Of a stretch of 64,000 bases of DNA, positions 7,805 to 15,219 are shown in pieces; the first letter of the stretch is position 1; each line of letters starts with the position of its first letter. A program made the position numbers and the translations under genes. Under the pieces are notes generated by a model that was not told the origin of the DNA, made no database searches, and was given only the letters and a program-made list of their open reading frames with translations. The DNA is from JANYJA01 sp038229055. GTDB taxonomy: Bacteria > Acidobacteriota > Terriglobia > Bryobacterales > Bryobacteraceae. Location: assembly GCA_038229055.1 (NCBI GenBank), contig JBBROU010000003.1, positions 1 through 64,000 on the forward strand. The letters run 5' to 3'.

Positions 7805-9726
7805 TTCAGGCGCGCTCCCACCGGAACATCTTCGAGAAAGCCGGCGAGCACCGGTTTTCCTCCTTCGAGAGAGGCCGCAACAATCATTCCGTTAGATAAG
7901 ATGCCGCGCAGCTTGCGCGGCTCCAAATTCGCGACGATTACGACTTTGCGTCCCACCAGAGTGTCCGCCGGATATACGGCAGCGATGCCGGCCACGATGG
8001 TGCGCGGCTCCGCTTCAGCGATATCCACTTTCAAATGCAGCAGCTTGTCGGCGCCCTTGACGGGCTCGGCGGAAAGAATCTGGCCTACGCGGAGATCGAC
8101 TTTGATAAAGTCGTCAATGGTCATCTTGGGCGAAGGCGGCGAGATACCCTCAGCCGGTTTCGGCGCGACAGTCTTCCCCAAAAGCTTGGCCTGATCGGCG
8201 GTCGCTTCCACTTCAAGGGCCCGCATTTTCTCGACTGCTTCCTTCAGTTCGATGCGCGGGAACACAGCCGCGATCTCGCCTATTTTCTGGCCCTCGGGAA
8301 TCTGGCCCCAATCGACCGTATCGAGGAGCACGTCTTCGAGATTCGAAGTCATCCCAAGCTGATTCCAAATCTTCGCGGTGGATTCGGGCAGCACGGGCGA
8401 GAGCAGGATGCAGGCGATGCGCAATGTTTCCGCGGCGGTGTGGAGCGTGGAATCAAGCTGCGCGCGCGACTCCTCCGCCCGCGCGAGCTTCCACGGCGCT
8501 TGTTCAACGATGAATTTGTCGACAGTCGAGAGCAACGTCCACAGCGCTTCGAGGCCTTTGGAGAACTCGAACGCATCGAAGTGCGCCGTGACGGTCGCTA
8601 TGGTTTCGCGAGCTTTTTCGGCGACGGCCACATCCGAGCCTTGCGGAATTACGCCGCCGCGATACTGCTGGATCATCGTCAGCGTGCGGCTGGCCAGGTT
8701 TCCCAAGCCGTTGGCGAGCTCCGAGTTGTAACGGCCGATCAGGGCATCGTAACTGAAGCTGCCATCCTGCCCGAATACGATCTCGCGCATGAGGAAGTAG
8801 CGCAGCGCCTCGAATCCAATGACCTGGCGAATGGGTTCGGCGCGCACAACATTGCCGCGCGACTTACTCATCTTGTCTTCCTCGAACAAGAGCCAGCCGT
8901 GTGCGAATACTTGCTTGGGCAGCGGCAGATCCGCGGCCATCAGAAACGCAGGCCAGAAGATGGCGTGGAAGCGCACAATCTCTTTGCCGATGAGATGCAG
9001 ATCGGCGGGCCAGAGGTCGGTGCCCTGCACCGTGCTCATATACGCGATCAGCGCGTCGAACCAGACATAGAAAACATGACGGCCTTCGACCGGAAGCGGG
9101 ATGCCCCAGTTGATGGTCGTGCGGCTGATGGAAAGATCGTCGAGACCTTGCCGCACGAAGCTCAGCACTTCGTTGCGCTTCGCTTCCGGCTGGATGAACT
9201 TCGGATTTGCCTCGTAGAAATCGAGCAGCTTCTGCGTGAATGCCGAGAGCTTGAAAAAATAATTCTCTTCGGTGACGGTTTCCGTAGGGCGCCCGCAATC
9301 CGGGCACTTATCGCCCGGTTTGGCATCGCTCACGTAGAGCTCATCGAAGACGCAGTACTGGCCGGTGTAACTGCCTTTATAAACGTACCCGTTAGCGAGA
9401 CAGCGCTCAAACAGCCACCGCACGGTCTTGTGATGCTTCGGGTCGGTAGTGCGGATAAAGTGATCGTACTTCAGGCCGAGGGTGTCCCATTGCTTCCGGA
9501 ACTCAGCGGACACTAAGTCGACAAACTCTTCGGGAGTACGCCCGGCTGCTTGCGCGGATCGTTCCACCTTCTGGCCATGCTCATCGGTGCCGGTGGTCAG
9601 CGTGACATCGTAACCCTGCATTCGCTTGAAGCGCTTGATGGTATCGGCGGCGAGCGTGGTGTAAGTGTGGCCGATATGCGGCGCGGCGTTGACGTAGTAA
9701 ATCGGCGTCGTAAGGTAATATTTCAT
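7801..9726 (-). CDS. metG: Methionine--tRNA ligase
   Basis: This 641-residue class I synthetase charges tRNA-Met. The HIGH motif is HIGH at residues 17-20, the KMSKS loop is DKMSKSRGN, and WGIPLP and YVWFDAL are conserved. The connective peptide region carries YCVFDELY and KCPDCG: three cysteines, with aspartate where the second ligand of a four-cysteine zinc knuckle would sit. A Trbp111/EMAP-type tRNA-binding domain covers about the last 100 residues (KVDLRVGQILS to SNGMIVAAS), as in the longer dimeric MetRS forms. The start is the ATG at 9726, overlapping the larC stop by 4 bases. It is co-oriented with tatD downstream. Confidence 0.95.
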   Translation of the reverse strand: MKYYLTTPIYYVNAAPHIGHTYTTLAADTIKRFKRMQGYDVTLTTGTDEHGQKVERSAQAAGRTPEEFVDLVSAEFRKQWDTLGLKYDHFIRTTDPKHHKTVRWLFERCLANGYVYKGSYTGQYCVFDELYVSDAKPGDKCPDCGRPTETVTEENYFFKLSAFTQKLLDFYEANPKFIQPEAKRNEVLSFVRQGLDDLSISRTTINWGIPLPVEGRHVFYVWFDALIAYMSTVQGTDLWPADLHLIGKEIVRFHAIFWPAFLMAADLPLPKQVFAHGWLLFEEDKMSKSRGNVVRAEPIRQVIGFEALRYFLMREIVFGQDGSFSYDALIGRYNSELANGLGNLASRTLTMIQQYRGGVIPQGSDVAVAEKARETIATVTAHFDAFEFSKGLEALWTLLSTVDKFIVEQAPWKLARAEESRAQLDSTLHTAAETLRIACILLSPVLPESTAKIWNQLGMTSNLEDVLLDTVDWGQIPEGQKIGEIAAVFPRIELKEAVEKMRALEVEATADQAKLLGKTVAPKPAEGISPPSPKMTIDDFIKVDLRVGQILSAEPVKGADKLLHLKVDIAEAEPRTIVAGIAAVYPADTLVGRKVVIVANLEPRKLRGILSNGMIVAASLEGGKPVLAGFLEDVPVGARLK

Positions 9727-10880
9727 CGCGAGTTTTTCAAATAGGCGAAGCTGGCTTCGTTGAAGATCTGCTTGAGCGGAATGCCGGTGGCGAGCGCCAC
9801 TTTGCGGGCGTCCTCGTACTCAGGGGCGAACGAGCCATCGCCCGAGACCTTGATTCGTACTTTACCATGCGGGGTCTCGACCTCGACCCAATCGCGGGGC
9901 TGCACGCGGCGTTCAGCTTCATATATCCGCAGCCCGATGGTGGACGTTTCCTGAAAGATCAGTTGTGCCAGCGTCTCGCGATGTTCCGCGCTAGAGACAA
10001 CACTGAGCAGCACTCCGGGCCGCCCTTTTTTCATGGAGAGCGGCTGCAGCGTGGCATCGAGCGCGCCGGCATCGAGCAGACGTTCAAGGGTGAATCCGAG
10101 CACCTGCGGATTGGAATCGTCGATGTTGGCCTCGATAACGAAGACGGTGGTTGCTTCACTCGCTCCGGTGGGCTGGCCAACGAGAATACGCAGGACGTTG
10201 GCGTGCTCGCGGAAGTCCTTGCCGCCGGCGCCGTACCCAACCTTCTCGATCTTCATCGGTGGAAGGACGCCAAAGCCCTGCGAGAGAGCCGTTGCGACTG
10301 CGGCCCCGGTGGGCGTCGTGAGCTCGAGTGCTGGGCCGCGTGCGTAAATGGGCTTATCGCGCAACAATGCCGCGGTTGCCGGCGCCGGCACCGGCAGCGT
10401 TCCATGTTCCGTCTCGACGGTGCCGCTGCCGACGTTTACGGGCGACGTGTAGATGGTTTCGATCCCGAGGAGGTGGAAGCCGAGACACGCGCCGACGATA
10501 TCGCAGATGGAATCCGCCGCACCGACTTCGTGGAAATGCACCTTCTCGATCGGGACGCCGTGAACCGAGGCCTCGGCTTCGGCGAGGCGCTGAAACACAG
10601 CCGTGGCGTCGTGCTTCACGCGGTCGGGAAGCGCAGCAGAGTCGATCATCCGCAGAATATGGCTGAGGTGCCGGTGCTTCTGCTGCTCGGTGACAACGAC
10701 GTGAAACTTGGTAGCAGCGAGATCGCGGCGCTTGACGCGTTCGAAGGAAACCTGCGCGCCGGTTGCGAGCAAATCGAGAGCGTGGGCCATGGCGTCGCGG
10801 TCCGCCCCAGCATCGGCGAGGGCGCCCACGAGCATGTCGCCGCTGAGTCCGGAAAAGGCATCAAGGTAACAGAGAGTCAC
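9723..10880 (-). CDS. larC: LarC-like nickel insertion protein (nickel-pincer cofactor biosynthesis)
   Basis: In characterised systems LarC inserts nickel, with CTP use, into the pincer nucleotide cofactor of lactate racemase and related enzymes. This copy is 385 residues from the chosen GTG at 10880. The frame is open back to 10958, but the conserved start CYLDAFSGLSGDM begins 3 residues after this GTG, and the upstream residues look unconserved. Other signs are the metal-site-like KVHFHEVGAADSI, GSGTVETEHGTLPVP and NIDDSNPQVLG. No larA, larB or larE lies in the window, so its client enzyme is unknown. It opens the overlapping larC-metG-tatD-prenyl synthase-acyltransferase run. Confidence 0.85.
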   Translation of the reverse strand: MTLCYLDAFSGLSGDMLVGALADAGADRDAMAHALDLLATGAQVSFERVKRRDLAATKFHVVVTEQQKHRHLSHILRMIDSAALPDRVKHDATAVFQRLAEAEASVHGVPIEKVHFHEVGAADSICDIVGACLGFHLLGIETIYTSPVNVGSGTVETEHGTLPVPAPATAALLRDKPIYARGPALELTTPTGAAVATALSQGFGVLPPMKIEKVGYGAGGKDFREHANVLRILVGQPTGASEATTVFVIEANIDDSNPQVLGFTLERLLDAGALDATLQPLSMKKGRPGVLLSVVSSAEHRETLAQLIFQETSTIGLRIYEAERRVQPRDWVEVETPHGKVRIKVSGDGSFAPEYEDARKVALATGIPLKQIFNEASFAYLKNSR

Positions 10881-10974
10881 TGAGTTGATTATGGCGTGAA
10901 TGGGACGCGTGTTATGGGTTGGAGAGGTGATCCGTTCGATGTTCGAAACCGGAAACATCTAAATGTTGGATTCA

Positions 10975-11292
10975 TTAGCCCGACACAACAGGCGAAGATT
11001 TCTTTGGTATCCGTGGAGTTGATTTAAGTGTCGTCTTGCGCTTTTCGGCGGCCTTCGCAAGGCGTGTAAGCGCAGCCGCAGTTTCGGTCCGCAGCCGAGC
11101 CGCGCGCGTCGCGTTGGAGCAGTGCTGCCGTGCGGCGCGAACCGCTTCGCATTGCGCACCGCATGTTTTGCATCTGGTCGGGATCGGGAGCACGCCGCCC
11201 GCTCGCTTTACGCGCAGCGAACTGGTCAGAGCGCCCCAGAGCGAGCGAATCTCGTCAGCCGTCAACCGTCGATCACAGTGCGGGCAGTTCAC
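10975..11292 (-). CDS. Small zinc-ribbon-like hypothetical protein
   Basis: This 105-residue basic protein has two CxxC pairs, CPHC at residues 3-6 and CKTC at about 41-44, spaced as in a zinc ribbon, and the intervening stretch ADEIRSLWGALTSSLR. The C-terminal half is rich in Ala, Arg and Lys (RAARLRTETAAALTRLAKAAEKRK) and probably helical. Similar short zinc-ribbon proteins are scattered in bacterial genomes and prophages, but I do not recognise a function. The upstream gene ends inside its first codons (ATGA-type 4-base overlap at 11289-11292), so they are probably co-transcribed. DNA or RNA binding is possible but is inference. Confidence 0.6.
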   Translation of the reverse strand: MNCPHCDRRLTADEIRSLWGALTSSLRVKRAGGVLPIPTRCKTCGAQCEAVRAARQHCSNATRAARLRTETAAALTRLAKAAEKRKTTLKSTPRIPKKSSPVVSG

Positions 11293-11483
11293 CTGCCCCC
11301 CTCTTCCAGCTCTTGAATGCGTTTTTCGTGCGCTTCGGCAATACGCGCCAGAGCGCGAATCGACTCCGCATCCTGGTTGCTCACGCGCACTAGTTCGGCG
11401 ATGTGGTGGGCATTTTCGCCGATCTGCCGATCGTGCGATTCGATCGACTGCATGAGAAACTCCACGCGATCTTCCAAGGTCAT
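11289..11483 (-). CDS. Short coiled-coil hypothetical protein
   Basis: The protein has 64 residues from the ATG at 11483 (MTLEDRVEFLMQSIESHDRQ). The frame is open upstream to 11546, but the extra 21 residues have no helical character and the heptad pattern begins only after this methionine. Heptads of Leu, Ile and Val run through almost the whole chain (IGENAHHIAELVRVSNQ, IRALARIAEAHEKRIQEL), indicating a dimeric or trimeric coiled coil. No catalytic residues are visible. It overlaps the downstream zinc-ribbon gene by 4 bases. The function is unknown; such small proteins can be partners or oligomerisation tags. Confidence 0.55.
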   Translation of the reverse strand: MTLEDRVEFLMQSIESHDRQIGENAHHIAELVRVSNQDAESIRALARIAEAHEKRIQELEEGGR

Positions 11484-11549
11484 ATTCAAAAGTACCACGT
11501 CAACATGCTGAAGTGGCTGGCGATAACAAGGAAGAGCTAACGTCACGCT

Positions 11550-11822
11550 TCAGCGGTACGCGTAACGCCGATTTCTGATCCCTGTAATCTCAATGGCGCT
11601 CGCGCCGCGCAATCCAAAAAAGATGCGGTACTCGCCGCAGCGAAGTCGAAACCCTGTGAGTGGGTGTTTTAGCTTCTTAACGTCGCCGGTGCGGGAGGTC
11701 AGATAGCGGGTAAGACAAGCAAGAATTTCCATCGCTACGGAGCGCTCGATCGCGCGAAGGGCAGATCGTGCCTCGGGCGACCAAATAGCTGTCACACGCT
11801 GAGGCGAATTCTCCTCGCTCAT
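11550..11822 (-). CDS. Type II toxin, RelE/ParE superfamily
   Basis: This 90-residue basic protein has the RelE/ParE fold signature: an N-terminal strand (RVTAIWSPEARSALRAI), two helices, then GDVKKLKHPLTGFRLRCGEYRIFF and a C-terminal ITGIRNRRYAYR. The RxRxGxYRIxF stretch is typical of mRNA-cleaving RelE-type toxins. The gene follows an antitoxin-like gene with a 4-base overlap (11819-11822), the classic antitoxin-first order. Whether it cleaves mRNA at the ribosome (RelE) or poisons gyrase (ParE) cannot be told; the arginine-rich core favours RelE. It probably forms a plasmid-like stability module or a stress switch. Confidence 0.75.
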   Translation of the reverse strand: MSEENSPQRVTAIWSPEARSALRAIERSVAMEILACLTRYLTSRTGDVKKLKHPLTGFRLRCGEYRIFFGLRGASAIEITGIRNRRYAYR

Positions 11823-12079
11823 CCGGCAAGGCCGAACTCACGAAGTATTTCGTCGTGCGGAATACCCTCACCGCGCGCCAGGGATGCGCGTGACTTCTCG
11901 AGAGCCACAGCTGTCTCTGTCGTAATTTCTTCCTCGTCGAACTGCACGGAGGCTAGGGAGCGGGACAGCGGTTCCACCATCACTTCTAAAAGATTTCGCA
12001 CGACAGTCAATTTCTCGCCGGTAAGAAGATCGAGCAGCGCGTGTGCCTGTTGCCGGTCTTGCAGCTGATCAGGTTCCAT
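11819..12079 (-). CDS. Antitoxin of the RelE-type pair
   Basis: This 86-residue acidic protein starts at the ATG at 12079 (MEPDQLQDRQQAH); the frame continues upstream but without protein-like character. A helix-rich middle (AHALLDLLTGEKLTVVRNLLEVM) is followed by an acidic patch QFDEEEITTETAVALEKSRAS and a C-terminal GEGIPHDEILREFGL, an ending often seen in short antitoxins paired with RelE-like toxins. It directly precedes the toxin with a 4-base overlap. It should bind and neutralise the toxin and possibly repress its own promoter. No named DNA-binding domain is obvious, so that part is inference. Confidence 0.65.
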   Translation of the reverse strand: MEPDQLQDRQQAHALLDLLTGEKLTVVRNLLEVMVEPLSRSLASVQFDEEEITTETAVALEKSRASLARGEGIPHDEILREFGLAG

Positions 12080-12382
12080 TTTGAATCCAATAGCCTCTTG
12101 TTCATTATCACCGCAGGAAACTGCCCTGATTACGGTGACACCCGACCGTGAGTTCAATGCCCGGCCCGCGCGATAAACCGAGCCTGAGGCTGCGCACTGG
12201 CGATATGACGTCGAACTGTTTGGGCGGTCTCATCTTTCAGAATCTAAGCGGCAGAAACAGTGCCGTAGATTCTGCAGATCCAGCGGCTTTCTCGGCTGCT
12301 TTTCGGGGTGGCGGACTGCTTCAGCTCTATTACGACGGCCGTGGGTTCCGCTCGTCTCCCCGACGCGCGGCTGATTGAAACG
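12080..12382. other. 303-base gap between antitoxin and nucleotidyltransferase genes
   Basis: No convincing gene lies here. A short plus-strand frame over 12148-12378 has no recognisable protein features. The main content is the imperfect inverted repeat at 12238-12274, listed separately. The 3' portion next to 12383 may be former coding sequence or untranslated tail of the nucleotidyltransferase gene. The stretch just upstream of 12079 should hold the promoter of the toxin-antitoxin pair: a GATAAT hexamer lies on the minus strand about 26-31 bases before the antitoxin start, without a good -35 box. Confidence 0.5.
12238..12274. repeat. Strong stem-loop with 14 paired bases
   Basis: On the plus strand CAGAATCTA (12238-12246) pairs with TAGATTCTG (12266-12274), and inside it CGGCA (12249-12253) pairs with TGCCG (12261-12265). 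The loop is GAAACAG, with a 2-base bulge (AG, 12247-12248). There is no T-run on either side, so it is not a textbook intrinsic terminator, although it lies downstream of the minus-strand nucleotidyltransferase gene and upstream of the antitoxin. It could be a termination or processing hairpin or the footprint of a mobile or repeat element. Confidence 0.6.
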
Positions 12383-13741
12383 CTACCGTGCGACTCGGCC
12401 GCGCACGGCCGTCTCCCCGCTTGCGCGAGAGTCATTCCGGCTGCCAGTCGACTTCGAACTCGAGCCGTTGCGCGCGCTGTTATCCGGCAAATCGGCAGCG
12501 GTTTCCGGCTTCTTGGGGCGGGCATCGAGCCGGCGGGCGACGATCTCTTCACGAAGCTTCTGATACTTCGGTGTTCCCGGCGCGGCTCCGACTTCCTCGT
12601 CCCCAATCTCGTAGGCAAGCGGCAAATATTTCTGCAGGTAGTTGCGAATCCGGTCCTGCACCAGGCGCTGCTGGGATTCATAAAGAATGAGCAAAATCTC
12701 GTCCGGCGCGGCGGCGTTCAGGAGCTTGAAAATCTGAGACGGTTTGCGCAGTGTGGGCGACCGCAGCGCGGTTTCCAACTTGGCGGCATGCGACTCCAGT
12801 TTGCGGAGACGATCCACATCCTCGCGCGGCATAGCGAGTGAGCTGAACAACTCAGCACGCTCGCGCTGCGACAATTTTTCCAACAGCACGTGCACGAAAC
12901 TGCGCCATCCATCGGACCAGCTTGCGGTGCCGTGCGGTACGCTGCGCTTGAGTTTCTCCAATTTCACCAGACCCGCAAGATTCAGCTTTGCCGCGGCCGA
13001 AGGCTTGATGAATAACGCGAGAAGCTCGGTACGTTTGAGTTCCTCCAGCACCTCGGATGGCGCGGGCTCGTCCCCTAAATGGCGCAGCTCGTCTAGCAAT
13101 TTGGCCGGAGGAATCAGGCGCTGCAGCTTCTCGGCGAGCGCATTTTCGAACTGCCGCGCAGTACGCTCTTCGGTGGTGAATCCGAACCGGTGACGCAAGC
13201 GGATCAGGCGCAATAGGCGCGACGGATCGTCGTAAAACGCGTAAGGATAGGCGGAACGAATCTGGCGATTGAGCAGGTCCGCCTGTCCATTCGTCGGATC
13301 GATGAGCAGGCCGCGCGAGCCGCGATTCAGGGAGAGCGCCATGGCGTTGACCGTGAAATCGCGCCGCTTCAAATCCTCGTAGATCGTGGCGGGCGTGACG
13401 TGTGGCTTACCGCCGGGTTTCTGATAGCGCTCCTCGCGGGCCATCGCGATCTGCGCGGTGACGCCGCCGGGAAAGAGCAGTTCGGTATAGCGCCGGTTGT
13501 CGTCGTCGAAAAGGATGGAACCGGAGAGGCGAGTGAGGATGGGTTTGACGATCTTCGCGGGATTAGTTTCGACCGTGAAATCGAGATCGCGAATCGGATG
13601 GCCGCCAAGCATGTCGCGCAGCGCGCCGCCGCTCAAAAAGACATTAACGCTGGCCGCCGTGGCTGCCGCGGTGACTTCGGCCACGACGCGGTTCTGATCC
13701 GCGTTCAGGTGGCTTTCGAGCAGATACATGTAATCGCTCAT
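12383..13741 (-). CDS. CCA-adding enzyme / poly(A) polymerase family nucleotidyltransferase, C-terminus probably frameshifted
   Basis: This 452-residue class II nucleotidyltransferase adds CCA to tRNA 3' ends or polyadenylates RNA; sequence alone does not decide which. The catalytic head shows FLSGGALRDMLGG and RDLDFTVET (metal-binding DxD), RRDFTVNAMAL and DPSRLLRLIRLRHRFGF. The helical body follows. The last 25 or so residues are Ser/Arg-rich (NGSSSKSTGSRNDS) and unlike the rest. Removing one GC unit from the GCGCGCGC run at 12470-12477 gives a more protein-like tail, AQRLEFEVDWQPE, ending at 12432. The true 3' end may therefore be 12432. The gene lies 2 bases after the XerD-like gene stop on the same strand. 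Confidence 0.85.
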   Translation of the reverse strand: MSDYMYLLESHLNADQNRVVAEVTAAATAASVNVFLSGGALRDMLGGHPIRDLDFTVETNPAKIVKPILTRLSGSILFDDDNRRYTELLFPGGVTAQIAMAREERYQKPGGKPHVTPATIYEDLKRRDFTVNAMALSLNRGSRGLLIDPTNGQADLLNRQIRSAYPYAFYDDPSRLLRLIRLRHRFGFTTEERTARQFENALAEKLQRLIPPAKLLDELRHLGDEPAPSEVLEELKRTELLALFIKPSAAAKLNLAGLVKLEKLKRSVPHGTASWSDGWRSFVHVLLEKLSQRERAELFSSLAMPREDVDRLRKLESHAAKLETALRSPTLRKPSQIFKLLNAAAPDEILLILYESQQRLVQDRIRNYLQKYLPLAYEIGDEEVGAAPGTPKYQKLREEIVARRLDARPKKPETAADLPDNSARNGSSSKSTGSRNDSRASGETAVRGRVAR

Positions 13742-13743
13742 GG

Positions 13744-14661
13744 CTAGGCTCGGGGGTGGTGCGCGTCGACGGTCTGCCGCAGCTTCGACCGCATTAAGTG
13801 CGTGTAGATTTGGGTGGTGGAGATGTCGGCGTGGCCGAGCATGGATTGTACGCTGCGGAGGTCCGCGCCGCCTTCCAGCAGGTGCGTGGCGAACGTGTGA
13901 CGCAAAACGTGCGGGCTCAGGTGACGGAAGATGCCGGCCGCTTTGCCGTGCTGGGCGAGCAAGTGCCAGAACGCCTGGCGCGTCATCGCCGAACCGCGAT
14001 TGGTGATGAACAGATGCGGACTCGTCCGGGCTTTCAAGAGAGCGGGGCGTCCGCTCTGCAGATACAGATCGATGGCCGCAAGAGCGGATTTACCGACGGG
14101 CACGAGGCGCTGCTTGTTGCCTTTGCCGGTCACGCGGATGAAGCCCATTTCCGAATTGAGGTCGGTCAGGCGGACAGTGCAGAGCTCGGAAACACGGAGC
14201 CCGGCCGCGTAAAGCAGTTCGATCATGGCGCGATCGCGCAGGCCGGTGGGCTTGGATGGATCCGGAACGGTGAGGATTTTCTCCACTTGATCCAGGTTCA
14301 GGAAATGGGGGATGTTGTGCCACTGGCGCGGCGATTGGATGTGCTCGGTGGGGTCGGCGGCAATGCGCTTTTCCGAGAGCAGGAAGCCGTAAAGGCTGCG
14401 GAGCGTGGTCAGATGTCGCGCGATGGAGCGGCTGCCAAGGCCGGAACGGTAGAGCGAATTGAGATAGAGGAGCAGGAGTGCCTGGGACGGAATTTCGGCG
14501 GGAGCGGCGCTGGCGGCGAAATGGGCGAAGCGGGCGAGATCGCTTGAGTAGGCCTCGAGCGAATTGGCGGCAAGACCCTTTTCCAGGCGGCAGAAGTTCA
14601 GAAAATCCGTGATGGCCGAGGCGAGGGGGAGCGCGAGTTGTGGAAAATCCTCGAGTGGCAT
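13744..14661 (-). CDS. Tyrosine recombinase XerD-like
   Basis: This 305-residue site-specific recombinase probably resolves chromosome dimers at dif with a XerC-type partner. The N-terminal SAM-like core-binding domain spans about residues 15-105 (LAANSLEAYSSDL). The catalytic domain carries all expected residues: Arg in AAGLRVSEL, Lys in TGKGNKQR, HxxR in HVLRHTFATHL, His in LGHADISTTQIY and the nucleophile Tyr in QIYTH. Length and the well-conserved core match chromosomal XerD rather than an integrase of a mobile element, and no att sites or phage genes surround it. A TATCAT hexamer lies 7 bases before the ATG, with no obvious ribosome binding site. Confidence 0.88.
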   Translation of the reverse strand: MPLEDFPQLALPLASAITDFLNFCRLEKGLAANSLEAYSSDLARFAHFAASAAPAEIPSQALLLLYLNSLYRSGLGSRSIARHLTTLRSLYGFLLSEKRIAADPTEHIQSPRQWHNIPHFLNLDQVEKILTVPDPSKPTGLRDRAMIELLYAAGLRVSELCTVRLTDLNSEMGFIRVTGKGNKQRLVPVGKSALAAIDLYLQSGRPALLKARTSPHLFITNRGSAMTRQAFWHLLAQHGKAAGIFRHLSPHVLRHTFATHLLEGGADLRSVQSMLGHADISTTQIYTHLMRSKLRQTVDAHHPRA

Positions 14662-14721
14662 CGAGCCAATGATACAATATTCGCGGAAATGTTTGAAACA
14701 AATAACGTTTAAAGGTGTTTC

Positions 14722-15207
14722 TTGGCAGGTTCAACGACCAAGAAAGTGGTGGTACACCGATTCGACCGCGAACCGGTCGCCGGTTTTGTGAATCCCCACG
14801 GATATCTGCAGCCGTCCGGGGTGGAGGTGCTCACGCCGGAGGGCACGGTGGCGGTGCTGAGCTTCCACGAAGTGAAGACGGTCTGCTTCGTGAAGGATTT
14901 TTCGGATGCGGAGTCGCCGACGGAAGGGCGTGTATTCAATACGCGCCCCAAGATGGATGGCCTATGGGTGCGCATGATCCTGCGTGATGCCGCAACGCTC
15001 GACGGAATCCTAGCAAACAATCTGCTTCTTATTGATCCCTATGGGTTTACAGTTATCCCTCCAGAGGCGAATTCGAATCATCAGAAGCTATTTATCCCGC
15101 GCGAGGCGCTCCAAAGTATGGTCGTATTGGGCGTCGTCGGGAGCCCTCTGACGCGCGGAACAAGAAAAAAGCGGCCGATTCAGGAGCAGCCGGGATTGTT
15201 CGACTAG
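14722..15207 (+). CDS. Conserved hypothetical protein with beta-rich N-terminal region
   Basis: The 161-residue protein starts with TTG at 14722, preceded by a weak AAAGGTG ribosome site. It is mostly beta-strand in character: KKVVVHRFDREPVAGFV, GVEVLTPEGTVAVLSFHEV and KTVCFVKDF suggest a small beta barrel of the kind that binds ligands or RNA, then IPREALQSMVVLGVVG and a basic tail ending in QPGLFD. No signal peptide or membrane helix is seen, so it is cytosolic. I recognise the pattern as an acidobacterial-style protein of unknown function (possibly the DUF6982 group; I am not certain). It is divergent from the XerD-like gene and 12 bases before the DsbA-like gene. Confidence 0.7.
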   Translation: MAGSTTKKVVVHRFDREPVAGFVNPHGYLQPSGVEVLTPEGTVAVLSFHEVKTVCFVKDFSDAESPTEGRVFNTRPKMDGLWVRMILRDAATLDGILANNLLLIDPYGFTVIPPEANSNHQKLFIPREALQSMVVLGVVGSPLTRGTRKKRPIQEQPGLFD

Positions 15208-15219
15208 GGCTTTGCGACA

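Noticed and set aside
8035..9516. Long plus-strand open frame (493 residues) opposite metG
   Set aside because: It is a shadow of the GC-rich metG coding bias, has no protein family features, and metG itself is fully supported.
12148..12378. Possible 76-residue protein in the gap before the nucleotidyltransferase
   Set aside because: No ribosome site or recognisable motif, and the stem-loop lies within it.
13744..14661. Phage-type integrase and att site
   Set aside because: Full-length XerD-like features, no phage genes or tRNA beside it, and housekeeping genes on both sides.
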